A stretch of DNA of 64,000 nucleotides from Setoptus koraiensis. Taxonomy: Eukaryota > Arthropoda. The position numbers were made by a program, and so were the translations under genes. The notes below the pieces were generated by a model, which saw nothing but the letters and a program-made list of their open reading frames with translations, ran no database searches and was not told the origin of the DNA. The DNA lies in NCBI GenBank assembly GCA_048013815.1, contig CM106586.1:22320001-22384000 (forward strand), given 5' to 3'. Of this stretch, positions 50,690 to 61,640 are shown one piece after another (the stretch's first letter is position 1; every line of letters starts with the position of its first letter).

Positions 50690-53600
50690 ATGGACAACGA
50701 AAGCGACTGGCAAGCTAGCCAGCAGCACATGACAAGGACGACAAGCATGGCATCTAGTGGCGCCAGTGGCACCACTAGGTTGAATTTGAATCAATTGCAA
50801 GCGGATGAAAAGAGCAAAAAGAAATATAGGGTCACGCCGACGAGGGCGCCCAAAATGTCAGACAATGATGCCAACAGTACATGCAATATTAGATCGTGGT
50901 CGACGACTAATCCGCTGCCGGCGAGCTCGGCGCCACAGTCACGCATTTGCGGCACTCTAGGTGCAACAAATAATTATCAATTATCTAATAGCAACAACAA
51001 CGACAACAACGACAGCAACAACAACAACAAGGTGACCAACAAACAAAAGACACGCGCAAAATCATGGCGAAAGTCAACAAACAAAGCAGCAACGACAACA
51101 ACATTGACAACACAAACCGCATGTGCTCGTGCCACCGCTAGTGACACATCATATAATACTGACAGAGGCAATAATAATAATAACAACAACAACAACAACA
51201 ACAATGACAATGTTGGTCATCACATGAACGAGATTTACTCATCAACGGCCAGCAGCAACGTGACAGCGGCAATGAGTGGCGACGATGACGCAACAAGCAT
51301 CACCAATATGACTGTGACCACTACGGCCGATGACAGCGAGGCGGCAGCGGCGAGCGATGAGCACAACTCGTCTATTGTGACAGCAGCGGCACAACAGCAA
51401 CAACAGCAACAACAGCAACTGCAACAACTGCAACAACTGCAAACGACGGATTGGTTGTGCAATAGTAATCGGAGCAGGCAAACAATATCGCACGCGGGCG
51501 CCAATGGAAACGGCAACAACAACAAACAGCGCAATAATCGCAGCGGCGGAACAACAACCACTCGAAAACAACGACGTTGTCGAGACCGAGAAACGGAACA
51601 CGACGCAGACTGCGACGACACAACCACAGCCACCAGTGCCACCGACTACGACACCGACAACGACAGTGACGCAACCACGGACAGGATGTCACTGAGGGAA
51701 GACGAGTCGATAGCGCCCAACTGCAGCGCCAACAACGACAACAACAACAGCAACTGCTACGACAACAGCAACAACGACAACAACTGCTACGACAACAGCA
51801 ACAACAACGGTAACGATGATGTCACTTTGGCCGCCTGTCACGTCTCCGAGCGCCGTCATCAGCAACAGCGGCAGCAGCACCTCTCCGATGCCAGTTCGCT
51901 CGATGAAATCTATCAGCGCCGCCGCCAACAACAACCGCAGCAGCAGCAACAACAACCGCACAACAACGTAACGGGATTAACCGCTGACACCTGTGCTAGT
52001 TTGCCTTGCACCACCGACCAACGGATTGCCTATGCCGTCAGCGGCGCCACCAGCGCGCAGCAAGAGCAGCGCGTGCTGCAGCACGCGCTAACGTCGCGCG
52101 CCCTCTGCGATAATGGGGCGGCCGCTGTTGCGTCATCGCTGGCATCTTTCAAAGCCCAACAACAACAACAACAACAGCAGCAGCAGTACTCTAACAAGTA
52201 TCAAGTAGCGCCATCTGAGCACAACGGCGCAAATCTAAACACTTTTGCCACTTACCGTTGCGCGGCCAATGCCCTCGCTGGCGGCGCTGGTCAGCAGCCA
52301 GCGGCGCATTATCCGCTGCTGGCGCAAGATAATTTCATATCGCAACAACTGGGCAGTCGCGCCAACGACACCAACAACTGGACGGCGAGCGATCGATTTG
52401 TCATGCCACAACAGCAGCAGCAGCAACGCACCTTGAGCCAACTGGACGCGAGCCATCTCCAGTTGGTCAACTGCAACCAGTTCAGCCAGAGGGTATCGCT
52501 GTCGGGTCACGCCAACGGCAGCGGCATCAACAGGACAGCGGACAAAACTAACGCGGCCGAGCTATCAGCCACGTCGGGCCCCCACGAGCAGCAGCAGCAA
52601 TTGCAATTGACCGCGCCGGACAAACTATTGTCGTCGTATCGTATGCAAGTTTCGCCGATGCCCTTATCGTCGTCCGCGCTCGTCGCCCCACATCCAGCCG
52701 CTGCCTGCATGACGCAATTTGGCAAGCCCGCCAGCAGCGGCAGCACGTATCAACCGGAACCGCCGCCGCCGCCGCCACAGCAGCAACAACAACAACAACA
52801 GCAACAACAACCACATCCAGCGGCATCAATTTTGTCCGCGGCGACAACAGCAACAAATAACGCGCAGCAGTGGCAAGCCAGCTCGCAGCCGGTTGTGGCC
52901 CAAATATGTGATTATGTGTCATCGCGAGCCACTATGCAACGACAACAACCGTTGCAGTTTCCGCCGCCGCCACCGTACACCACAACAGGACAGCAACAGC
53001 AACAACAGCAACAGCAGCAGCAGCAGCAACAACAGCAACAACAGCAGCAACAACAGCAAGCGACAAACAAACAACAGCAACTGTACGCTAAGCAAACAAT
53101 GTTGCGCAACGACGCCAACAACAACAACAAACATGAGCAGCAGCAGCAGCAGCTTGACAGCAATAATTTAATTTATCAGGACAGAGATAGCATTAATGAC
53201 ATGCTCGCAAGCATGGCATTGAACAAACAATTGCGCCGCTCTGCCTCATCCTCAAATTATCGCCTTCATCAACCACAAACCAACAACCAACAGCAACCAC
53301 CGGCAACGGCCACAATACCCAGCGGCCCGACAGACGCTGGCAACGACTGGGCAAGTCGGGTATTGCGCGCAAACAGCAGAACGTTGGGCAGGCCACACCA
53401 ACTGGCCAACATGACAAACATGCCATTTTCAATGGAAACCGGAAATGGCTCCGCTGCTGCTGCCGCTGCCGCGTGCCTCTTGCCTGGCGCGCCGGGCTTG
53501 GGTATGAGTGGCCGAGGTGCACAACTGATGACAAAATCGTCGCATCATATAGCCATGAGCGGCGACGGCGGCCACAATGAGCCGCGACGAGCCGGCCAGC

Positions 53601-56600
53601 AACAACAGGCCGGCAAGAGGGCGCGCGATAAGCGCCGACAGCGCTCCTCGGGCAATCTCAACGAGCGCCAGCAGCACCGCTCCGCGGGGGCCGCTCTCAC
53701 CAAGTCCGCTATAACACTTGTTGGTGATACAATGGTGGACATGAACTCGTGTGCGCTTGAGCCCTCACTGGAGCGCCGCCTGGCCAACAAATCTCACAAC
53801 AGCAAATTGGGGCCCAAAAATCGACCGCACCAGCACAGAAATAAATCGCGCACAGCAAATAGATCGTCGCTGTCAAACTGTCTCGACGGCGAGCGACATT
53901 CCGATAAAGACGAAGACGATGATGACGATGACGGCGACGATGACGACGATGATATAGATAGTGCCTCGAGAGATTTTGCCACAATTGGCACGAGAACTGT
54001 GTGCGTCGCGAGCGCCCTCAACAAGCAGCAGCAGAATGCTGCGGGGGCGGCGGCGGACATATCAACAATTAGCGGCAGCCAATACGCAGCCAATAGGTAC
54101 GCCAACGACGACGATTACGCCGACGATATTAAAATGACAGCACAGGTGAGAACGGGCGCGTGCGCCATTGGTGCGGCAGCCGCTGCCGCCGCCGCTAGGC
54201 GCCAGCAAACGGGCCACCGGAAGTCGTCGGGCGCTTGGCTGCTGAGCAAGCTGATCGGCGGCCGGGCCGCGGGTTGCGTCAACAACAGTTCGTGTTGTTG
54301 TTCCATATGCAAAATGTTGCCCCTCAAGAGCGTGTGGGTGAGGCCAGAGCAGCAAGCAGCGGATGATGGCGCCACCGACAACAACAGCAGCAGCAACAAC
54401 AACAGCAACAACAGCAACGTCAACAACACCGGTCAGCTGACCAGGACAACAACGCTGGCGCGACAACCCGTTCTGCTCACGGGCTCCTCCGTGGGCTCAA
54501 GTGCCTCACATTGTGCCTATGGCAACTACGTGGCCGCCTCGTCGGCATCGTCGTCGTCCGCCTACGCGTCGGGCAGCTCCACGTCGGCGGGCAATTTGTC
54601 CGCGTCGGGCGGCTCATGTTCCAACAACTCGGCTTCCGGTGCCAACACAATCACCAGCGTGCGCGCAGCCAAGCAGCTGATCAATGGCAGCAAGAGCGGC
54701 GGCAAGCAGCCGAAAATGTCGGCGGCCAAACCGAACAACAACCCGATAAAACCGCTGAAATTGTCCACTATATCGTCGGCGTTCGTCTGTTTAGACGGCT
54801 CAAACGAGGGCTCGCTGAGTGTGTCGGGCCTGCAAAGATTGAGGGCCAAACTGGACGATTGCGATAGCGCCAGCAAAAATTTCAATCATTTCTACAACGA
54901 AAACGACGACGACGACGACGACGACGCCGCTGCCGCCATCACGGACCACGAAGACCACAACCAGCCAGCGAGCAATCCCAACAGCACTGGCACTAGCCAG
55001 AAAAGCAGCCAAAATCTCATTAGTGTGGCCTCATCGACGGCGGCCGCCAAGGCCTCCACTCAGGGCTACATAGACCTGAGACAGGATCAGCTGAGGGGCG
55101 ACTTTCAGCAGATCGACCCGCATCGGGCGGTGCCCAGCGTCAGCCGGGGCACCGTGTGCGAGTACATGTGCCACTATTTCTGGTGGTTCTGTTGTTGCGG
55201 GTTTGTTAATGTTATGCAACCGCAACCGAAAATGTGCCAATTATATCCGTGCAAACAATGGATGCGATTCAAAGTGTTCAATTCGTTGCTGTTGGGCAGA
55301 TTGATATATTTAGTTTGTTTAATTATGCTAGCTTTATTTAGTGTTATTGTTTTTCGTTCTATTGAACAAAACGGCCGCCAGTTGATTTACATGCCATTTC
55401 ATCATTATCAGCAGCAGCCCCACCAGCACCAGACTACCCGACACCAACTGGCGGGCGATTATTACAACTACAACAGTAATTATCTGTTCAGATACAATCA
55501 GCGTCACTCAATCAGAAATCACCAAAATAATCATAATTTGTTTGTGCCCACAATACACAATAGGTGGCAGTTCAGCATCGACAATCTAAACAACGCCAGC
55601 AGCGCCACAAACTCAAGATTTTCTCTAGACCAGCAGCAACAATTTGCGTCAGAGATCGACCAAGTGCCCCCACTGTTCGCAATGCTGATATTGCAAAATT
55701 TAAACATTGCGCTCAAGTCCAGTCAGGCGCCCCCCGAGCCGCCGGCCGCAAGCCAATGGGTGTTTCAATTCGGTGATATACGCGTGCCCGTGGCGCCCGA
55801 CGCGCGCCACGACAACCTCAAGACGTCCGCCAGTGAGCAATTGTTCGTGTCGTCCAGTGATTTATTGCAAATTGACGACACGCTAACCACCCTGAGAAAC
55901 TGTCACCGTCTCACCGGTCTCAACGGTCTCACCGGTCTCAACAGCAGCAGCGGCCACTGGTCAGCGGCTGACCACTGGTCGTCGTTTTGCCTGCTGCTGC
56001 TGAACAGGGAGCGCCAGATGAGGCGCAACTTGCGCTCCGTCGCCCAGCGAGACGCCGTGCTGGGCGCCAAGGAGCCCGTGGGCGCCGACAAGCGACGCGA
56101 CAGGCTCCAGTTTGCGGCCACGCTGGCCAACGGGCACCTACAGGGTCCGTTCATCGATTACCTGATGGACAATTTGGCGCTGCTGCGGCCAAAACTAATT
56201 AGACAAATAATTGAGGCCAACGACGCCACGGACGGCGCCTATTTGACGGGTGAGTGGGTGCCGGGCGCGGGCCAGCGCAAATTCTCTGCCACCGCTCTCA
56301 GCGAGCAAATAGCCCGATCGGGCGCCATGCCAGACACAACACAAAACAACGGCCAAGATCAAAATCACGAAGGCCAAGCGACCGGCCCGTCGGCCAACGA
56401 TTCGCCCGACTACCCGTGGGATTTTGCGGCTGAAGCGGCCAGCGAGCCCGCAAGCGAAACACCGTACGACTATCACGCAAACGGCGACATTAGCGACGCG
56501 GACGCTTACGCCGGCGCCGCCGACGAAGACGACGACGAAAAGCAATATCCGTGGGCCAGTTATAGGTTGCCCAAATTTATAAGACCCGTAAGCTATGATT

Positions 56601-59600
56601 TATTTATGTATTCCAATCTAACAACAAAATTCAATTGGGGCCTAGTGAGAATAAACTTTCAGCTGCTGGAGGATAGCAATTTTATAATAGTGCATAGCGA
56701 CCAATTGAACATTGCCGATATTCAATTGACCACAACAGTGGCCCCATCTAATGATGCCAGCCTGGGCACGGGCGCCAGCGCCGGCGCCGGCGAGCCCTAT
56801 TTGCCTTCGTCGGCGTCGTCGTCGGATTACGGCAGCGTTGGGGCCGGAGCGGGGGCCGGGGCGCACGATGAGTATCAGCAGCAAACAAGTGGCGACCAGT
56901 CAGCGAAATCGGGCGCCGACTCGCCGCCGACGACTCGATTGATTTCTATTAGGCGCGTACTGGCCAGCGCCAAGTACCAACAAATTTATATAGAGCTCGA
57001 CGAGCCCCTATTATCCGGCGGGTGCCAGTGGTGCAACTCGGACCAGACGCAAAGTGATGACGCGGCCACCGCCAGCAACAACAGCGACAGCAACAACAAC
57101 AATGAAAACGCTAATGGCCACTCCACATCCGGTCAGCGGAGCGACGAGCCGCCGGCATTAGCTCTATCATTATATAATAATTATACATTGAAGGTTACGT
57201 TCAACAAGACCATCAATCAAGATAGGAACATTAATCAGGGCATTTACGTAATAAACTACAGGGATTACATGCACGACGACGAGCAAAAACAGATGCTGGC
57301 CACCCAGTTCGAGCCCGTGTACGCGCGCAGCGCCTTCCCGTGCTTCGACGAGCCCCATTTGAAGGCCCGATTTCAATTGAATTTGGTGCACGACAGCGCG
57401 CACACCGTCTACTTCAACGCGATTAAACGCGAAAAGGTGCCCTACTCGTCCGAGGGCCTGGTCATGTCCGCCTTCGAGCAGACGCCCATACCCATCAGTA
57501 CCTATCTGGTGGCGTGGGTCATATGCGACTTTAAGCCGCTCATATCGCGCACCTCCTCGTTGTCCTTTTCGCCTTCGTCTTCGTCCGCCTCTTTGTCTCC
57601 TTCGTCGTCTTCGTCGTCGGGACCCGGCGGCCTGCTGGACGGCGGCCTGTTGGGCGGCGGCGCGTCGGAGGGCGGCGCGGACCAGCGGCCCGGCGACGAC
57701 TCGCCCGGTCACACCGACAATCACGATAATAGCGTCAGTCAGAACGGCGACCAGCAGCGGCCCGTGGTGCAAATTCAGGTGCTGAGCTCGGCCGATCAGC
57801 TCGGCCAGGCCGAGTTCGCCAGCCTGCTGGCGCCCCAGCTGCTCGACTACTACCAGCGCCTCTTGCGGATGGACTACCCGTCGAGCAAGCTCGATTTGGT
57901 GGCGCTGCCCGAATTTGTGGCGGGCGGAATGGAAAATTTCGGTCTCATAATGTTCAAGTCGCAATTGATTCTCATTGACCAGTACCTGTCGAGCAACGAG
58001 CTCATTGAGCAAGTGGCCGTGCTGCTGGCCCACGAGCTGGCCCATCAGTGGTTCGGCAACATTGTCACCATGCACTGGTGGAACGAGCTGTGGCTAAATG
58101 AGGCCTTTGCCACTTACATGGAAAACGTGGCCATTCAGCAAATATATCCGGATTGGCGCATGCTAGAGCAGTTTGTCGTTGGCACCATTCAGCCTGCCAT
58201 GATGCTGGACATGTTCGAGCTAAGCACACATCCGGTGCGCAAGTCGCCGGCGAACGTTGTGGCGCGCCAACGGGACATAGAGGCCATGTTCGACGGCATA
58301 TCGTACAAGAAGGGCGCCGCGCTCATATACATGCTGCAGGGCGTCATGCGAGCCGGCGAGATGCGCGACATTCTGTGCACGTACTTGCGCACGTACCAGT
58401 ACAAGACGGTCACCGGCGACAACTTTTGGCGCATCGTCAACCAGGTGATGGCGGCCCGCGGCTCCGGCCCGACCACCATGGGCCGCTACCCGGGCCACAC
58501 CACAGGCCGCTACCCGGGCCACACCATAGTCCGCAGCGGCGCCGGCGAGGCCCGCGAGATCAATCTGGTGGTGGACGCAAACAATTTGACTATGCAAAAC
58601 AATGGCGCCGATCATTATCATCAGCAAACGGGCGCCGTCAATTATCATCAGCAAACGGGCGCCGACCCGACGGACCCCGCGGACCCGGCGGACCCGATGG
58701 CCGGGCCCGCGGACGAGGCCAGCCTCGACCTGGCCAGTGTCATGTCGACCTGGATTCGCGAAAAGGGCCACCCGATCATAAGCGCCTGGATTTACCGCGA
58801 CAGGATTATATTGCGCCAGCAGCGCTTCTACATAAACAGCGCGCCCAGGGCCCCGCCGGCGCCCGTTGTGCCGTTTGGTGCCGGCAACCGGCAGCAGATC
58901 TCGCGAAGACAAGTGCCCGATAATCGCATTGACACACCGTTGGCCCGCAGCATTGCGCCCCGCTCGCCAGCGATACCCGCTCGCCAGCGCCAACACGCCG
59001 ACAACGGAAGCAACGGGCAAGTGTCCGACACCGCGGGCGCTAATCGGATTATTGCGGATTTAAGGGGAGCGCCCGCCTATGTGCTGCACGATGCGAGCGT
59101 AAATGCAACGCCGGCAAGCGCCGGCGGAATGTTTGACAGAGATAACGGGAACAATTGGCAGTTATCTGCTGTTGCTAGCAAAAGTCTGCCGGCCGCGGGC
59201 CCATACGACCAGCGGCAGCAACAAAATAACTCGCGGCCAATCAGCGCCCCGCAGCCAGCGAACAACAATACAACATTGGGGGCCCATTCAAGTTTATTTA
59301 TAAATAACGACCGCGATCAATTATTGCCAACACAAAATCCGCCCAATCCCGTTAGCGGCGCCCCTTCGGGCGCCCCTTCAAATCGGCCCGACGGCACACC
59401 TTCGGAGCCCGACGGCACAACTTCGGAGCCCGACGGCACACCTTCGGATCGGCCCGACGGCACACCAGCGGATTTGCTGACGGGCCGGAGCGCGAGTCGG
59501 CCGGAGCCGGCCCGCAACGGCAGCGCCCCGCAAAGAATCGAGCCAGGCGAGACAATGAGCGAAAGCTTCCAACGAATGCAAAGCGAGCCGCCGAAGCGAG

Positions 59601-61171
59601 CGGCCAGGTCCGGCCAGCGGTACTCGCTGGTCGGGCCGGCCTCGTCGCCGCCGCCAGCGCAGTCGGATCCGGTGTGGACCATACCCATCAATTACATTAG
59701 TCACTTGAACAGTCGCCAGGCGAAATTTGTGTGGATGACGACGCGCGAATTCACCATACCACTGGGCCATTCTAGTGGCACCACCGATGTGAGCGGCTCG
59801 GCCAATCAAAATCACGCCAGCGCCATCAATTCGCCCATTGGTCAGTGGTTTAAATTGAACGTCAATCAGACGGGATTTTATCGTGTCAATTACGACGACA
59901 GAACATGGGAGTCGCTAATTAGGCTGCTCATGAGCAGCCATTACAGCAATCATGTGCTGTCGCCCACGGACAGGGCCAATCTACTGGACGACTCCATGAC
60001 GCTCATGAGAGCGGGCCGGTTGTCCGTGGGCATCGCCATGAATCTGACCCTGTATTTGGAAATTGGCGAGCGCGATTACGTGCCGTGGGCGTCGGCGCTG
60101 CGCCACTTCGAGCACCTCAGTATACTGATGAACCAGAACCCCAATTGGCACAGGTACGTGTTGCGCCTCATAAATCCGGTCATGAGTGTCATCGGATGGA
60201 AGGACGACGGGCCGCATCTTATGAAAAAGTTGCGCACCTTATTGTTCAAGGTGGCGCTGTTGTACGGCGACGAGCGCATCATTCAGAAGGCCAAGGGCGA
60301 ATTCAAGAATTGGTTCAAATCAAACAGATTTGTGGTGCCCAATCTGCAAGAGATCGTGTACACGGCCGGCGTTAGATTTGGCGATCAACAAGAATGGTAT
60401 CACTGCTGGAACAAATATCAGCAATTGGTGAGCTCGCAAAATGCCGCCACATCCGCACAAACCACAACAACAACAACAATGGGAAACAACGGCAACACCG
60501 GAAGTTTCGGTGGCAATGTGCGCAAGTCAACGCTGCCACTCAATCAACCGTTCAGATCCAGTTCGGATCATGTGGCCGCCGGGTTGCTCATGAGCGCCTC
60601 GCCCGACCTGGGCCCGGCCGGCTTGCCGGCACCCAGTGGCGGGCCCGGCAACATGATCGGCGGCTCGTCGACGGGCGTCAGTCAACCGTATGAACAGAGA
60701 CTGCTGTTGAGCGCTCTCGGATCCACTCAAAACACTTGGCTTCTGGAACAATTTTTAAATTATTCATTAGATGCAAACAAGATTCGTCCGCAGGAACTTA
60801 TTCATGTGATGACAGTGCTGGGCAGAAATCCCGTCGCAAGATTGTATTTGTGGCGATTTGTCAGATTGAATTGGTCATTAATATTAGATAGATTTAGTCA
60901 ATCAAATTTCATCATAGACACAATAATAATTGAATCAACAAAACATTTCTCAACGCAATTAGACTACGAAGAAGTGGAGGCATTCTTCAAGCAACAACAA
61001 CACCAACAACGACAACCCACTTCCGGACGCACCGAACTGGGCCCCAATCAGGCCGCTGTGGAACAAAGTCTCGAGATGATCAAGAGCAACATCTATTGGC
61101 GGAGTCACATTGAGCCCCGACTCACCAAGTGGCTCGGTCAGTACGAGGCCATGAACAGAATCTCCAGGTGA
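50690..61171 (+). CDS. Giant single-pass M1 zinc aminopeptidase (3493 aa, single exon)
   Basis: The product is a zinc metallopeptidase that removes N-terminal residues from peptides, expected at the cell surface as a type II membrane protein. Residues 1-1485 are low-complexity (Gln, Asn, Ser, His runs, Asp block near 54905). A Cys-rich stretch CEYMCHYFWWFCCCGF begins at residue 1488. The membrane helix is about 1532-1556 (LGRLIYLVCLIMLALFSVIVF). After a stalk, the M1 fold starts near 1950 (YRLPKFIRPVSYDLFM). Active-site elements are intact: GGMENFG 2412-2418, HELAH 2448-2452 with the third zinc ligand E2471, and a catalytic Tyr at 2539 (SYKKG). The ERAP1_C-like region follows FYRVNYDD. Compared with usual M1 enzymes (about 900-1000 aa), it has extra low-complexity loops in at least five places, the largest about 270 residues at 2717-2990. 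The frame is intact over 10.5 kb without introns. CAG-GTGAGA at about 54146 is a possible internal donor. The specific M1 subfamily and substrate cannot be told. Confidence 0.85.
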   Translation: MDNESDWQASQQHMTRTTSMASSGASGTTRLNLNQLQADEKSKKKYRVTPTRAPKMSDNDANSTCNIRSWSTTNPLPASSAPQSRICGTLGATNNYQLSNSNNNDNNDSNNNNKVTNKQKTRAKSWRKSTNKAATTTTLTTQTACARATASDTSYNTDRGNNNNNNNNNNNNDNVGHHMNEIYSSTASSNVTAAMSGDDDATSITNMTVTTTADDSEAAAASDEHNSSIVTAAAQQQQQQQQQLQQLQQLQTTDWLCNSNRSRQTISHAGANGNGNNNKQRNNRSGGTTTTRKQRRCRDRETEHDADCDDTTTATSATDYDTDNDSDATTDRMSLREDESIAPNCSANNDNNNSNCYDNSNNDNNCYDNSNNNGNDDVTLAACHVSERRHQQQRQQHLSDASSLDEIYQRRRQQQPQQQQQQPHNNVTGLTADTCASLPCTTDQRIAYAVSGATSAQQEQRVLQHALTSRALCDNGAAAVASSLASFKAQQQQQQQQQQYSNKYQVAPSEHNGANLNTFATYRCAANALAGGAGQQPAAHYPLLAQDNFISQQLGSRANDTNNWTASDRFVMPQQQQQQRTLSQLDASHLQLVNCNQFSQRVSLSGHANGSGINRTADKTNAAELSATSGPHEQQQQLQLTAPDKLLSSYRMQVSPMPLSSSALVAPHPAAACMTQFGKPASSGSTYQPEPPPPPPQQQQQQQQQQQPHPAASILSAATTATNNAQQWQASSQPVVAQICDYVSSRATMQRQQPLQFPPPPPYTTTGQQQQQQQQQQQQQQQQQQQQQQQATNKQQQLYAKQTMLRNDANNNNKHEQQQQQLDSNNLIYQDRDSINDMLASMALNKQLRRSASSSNYRLHQPQTNNQQQPPATATIPSGPTDAGNDWASRVLRANSRTLGRPHQLANMTNMPFSMETGNGSAAAAAAACLLPGAPGLGMSGRGAQLMTKSSHHIAMSGDGGHNEPRRAGQQQQAGKRARDKRRQRSSGNLNERQQHRSAGAALTKSAITLVGDTMVDMNSCALEPSLERRLANKSHNSKLGPKNRPHQHRNKSRTANRSSLSNCLDGERHSDKDEDDDDDDGDDDDDDIDSASRDFATIGTRTVCVASALNKQQQNAAGAAADISTISGSQYAANRYANDDDYADDIKMTAQVRTGACAIGAAAAAAAARRQQTGHRKSSGAWLLSKLIGGRAAGCVNNSSCCCSICKMLPLKSVWVRPEQQAADDGATDNNSSSNNNSNNSNVNNTGQLTRTTTLARQPVLLTGSSVGSSASHCAYGNYVAASSASSSSAYASGSSTSAGNLSASGGSCSNNSASGANTITSVRAAKQLINGSKSGGKQPKMSAAKPNNNPIKPLKLSTISSAFVCLDGSNEGSLSVSGLQRLRAKLDDCDSASKNFNHFYNENDDDDDDDAAAAITDHEDHNQPASNPNSTGTSQKSSQNLISVASSTAAAKASTQGYIDLRQDQLRGDFQQIDPHRAVPSVSRGTVCEYMCHYFWWFCCCGFVNVMQPQPKMCQLYPCKQWMRFKVFNSLLLGRLIYLVCLIMLALFSVIVFRSIEQNGRQLIYMPFHHYQQQPHQHQTTRHQLAGDYYNYNSNYLFRYNQRHSIRNHQNNHNLFVPTIHNRWQFSIDNLNNASSATNSRFSLDQQQQFASEIDQVPPLFAMLILQNLNIALKSSQAPPEPPAASQWVFQFGDIRVPVAPDARHDNLKTSASEQLFVSSSDLLQIDDTLTTLRNCHRLTGLNGLTGLNSSSGHWSAADHWSSFCLLLLNRERQMRRNLRSVAQRDAVLGAKEPVGADKRRDRLQFAATLANGHLQGPFIDYLMDNLALLRPKLIRQIIEANDATDGAYLTGEWVPGAGQRKFSATALSEQIARSGAMPDTTQNNGQDQNHEGQATGPSANDSPDYPWDFAAEAASEPASETPYDYHANGDISDADAYAGAADEDDDEKQYPWASYRLPKFIRPVSYDLFMYSNLTTKFNWGLVRINFQLLEDSNFIIVHSDQLNIADIQLTTTVAPSNDASLGTGASAGAGEPYLPSSASSSDYGSVGAGAGAGAHDEYQQQTSGDQSAKSGADSPPTTRLISIRRVLASAKYQQIYIELDEPLLSGGCQWCNSDQTQSDDAATASNNSDSNNNNENANGHSTSGQRSDEPPALALSLYNNYTLKVTFNKTINQDRNINQGIYVINYRDYMHDDEQKQMLATQFEPVYARSAFPCFDEPHLKARFQLNLVHDSAHTVYFNAIKREKVPYSSEGLVMSAFEQTPIPISTYLVAWVICDFKPLISRTSSLSFSPSSSSASLSPSSSSSSGPGGLLDGGLLGGGASEGGADQRPGDDSPGHTDNHDNSVSQNGDQQRPVVQIQVLSSADQLGQAEFASLLAPQLLDYYQRLLRMDYPSSKLDLVALPEFVAGGMENFGLIMFKSQLILIDQYLSSNELIEQVAVLLAHELAHQWFGNIVTMHWWNELWLNEAFATYMENVAIQQIYPDWRMLEQFVVGTIQPAMMLDMFELSTHPVRKSPANVVARQRDIEAMFDGISYKKGAALIYMLQGVMRAGEMRDILCTYLRTYQYKTVTGDNFWRIVNQVMAARGSGPTTMGRYPGHTTGRYPGHTIVRSGAGEAREINLVVDANNLTMQNNGADHYHQQTGAVNYHQQTGADPTDPADPADPMAGPADEASLDLASVMSTWIREKGHPIISAWIYRDRIILRQQRFYINSAPRAPPAPVVPFGAGNRQQISRRQVPDNRIDTPLARSIAPRSPAIPARQRQHADNGSNGQVSDTAGANRIIADLRGAPAYVLHDASVNATPASAGGMFDRDNGNNWQLSAVASKSLPAAGPYDQRQQQNNSRPISAPQPANNNTTLGAHSSLFINNDRDQLLPTQNPPNPVSGAPSGAPSNRPDGTPSEPDGTTSEPDGTPSDRPDGTPADLLTGRSASRPEPARNGSAPQRIEPGETMSESFQRMQSEPPKRAARSGQRYSLVGPASSPPPAQSDPVWTIPINYISHLNSRQAKFVWMTTREFTIPLGHSSGTTDVSGSANQNHASAINSPIGQWFKLNVNQTGFYRVNYDDRTWESLIRLLMSSHYSNHVLSPTDRANLLDDSMTLMRAGRLSVGIAMNLTLYLEIGERDYVPWASALRHFEHLSILMNQNPNWHRYVLRLINPVMSVIGWKDDGPHLMKKLRTLLFKVALLYGDERIIQKAKGEFKNWFKSNRFVVPNLQEIVYTAGVRFGDQQEWYHCWNKYQQLVSSQNAATSAQTTTTTTMGNNGNTGSFGGNVRKSTLPLNQPFRSSSDHVAAGLLMSASPDLGPAGLPAPSGGPGNMIGGSSTGVSQPYEQRLLLSALGSTQNTWLLEQFLNYSLDANKIRPQELIHVMTVLGRNPVARLYLWRFVRLNWSLILDRFSQSNFIIDTIIIESTKHFSTQLDYEEVEAFFKQQQHQQRQPTSGRTELGPNQAAVEQSLEMIKSNIYWRSHIEPRLTKWLGQYEAMNRISR
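58481..58528 (+). repeat. 24-bp tandem repeat inside the aminopeptidase gene, 2 copies
   Basis: In-frame duplication encoding GRYPGHTT / GRYPGHTI, in one of the extra loops. Confidence 0.85.
59385..59470 (+). repeat. 21-bp tandem repeat inside the aminopeptidase gene, about 4 copies
   Basis: In-frame units encoding PDGTPSE / PDGTTSE / PDGTPSD within the 270-residue insertion. Confidence 0.85.
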
Positions 61172-61304
61172 CGCTATCACAACAAAAAAAAGAACAATAC
61201 AAAACTGAAATTGTCGTCGGCGATCAGCTGCACCGGTGATTGCTGGCGATAATATGCCCATGTACAGATTGTATTCACTACAATAACTATCAAATGTTGA
61301 AATT

Positions 61305-61310
61305 AATAAA
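61305..61310 (+). promoter_or_regulatory. Poly(A) signal AATAAA of the aminopeptidase gene
   Basis: Lies 134 bases after the stop codon. The duplicated downstream copy has GATAAA at the matching place. Confidence 0.5.
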
Positions 61311-61640
61311 GTTAATATGTTAATAGGTCACAGTGTTAGGCCATAGCAGAATCTGTCACTCAATGTTCTCGTGGGGCTCTGTCGAGCTAGCTACGCAGAT
61401 TCTACTCCAAAGGATTCTTCTCTGCGAAAGCCCCTTCGTTTCTAAACCAAAGAGGCGTGAAACAAGAGATATTTGCTTTTGATATCTTGTTTTGGTGACA
61501 CACAGACGACGGTCTGCATGAAAATCTCGCAATTAGAATGCAATTGCCAAGTTTACACAACTATCACTAAACATGAATTATGCATTTTCTGATGGTTGCG
61601 TCATCGACACTTGCACAAGTGTGTCTAGCCATGATTGGCA
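61311..61640. other. 3' flank of the aminopeptidase gene, duplicated downstream
   Basis: No gene. The sequence is homologous to two blocks further right (about 62455-62622 and 62942-63070), which marks the extent of the local duplication. Confidence 0.6.
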
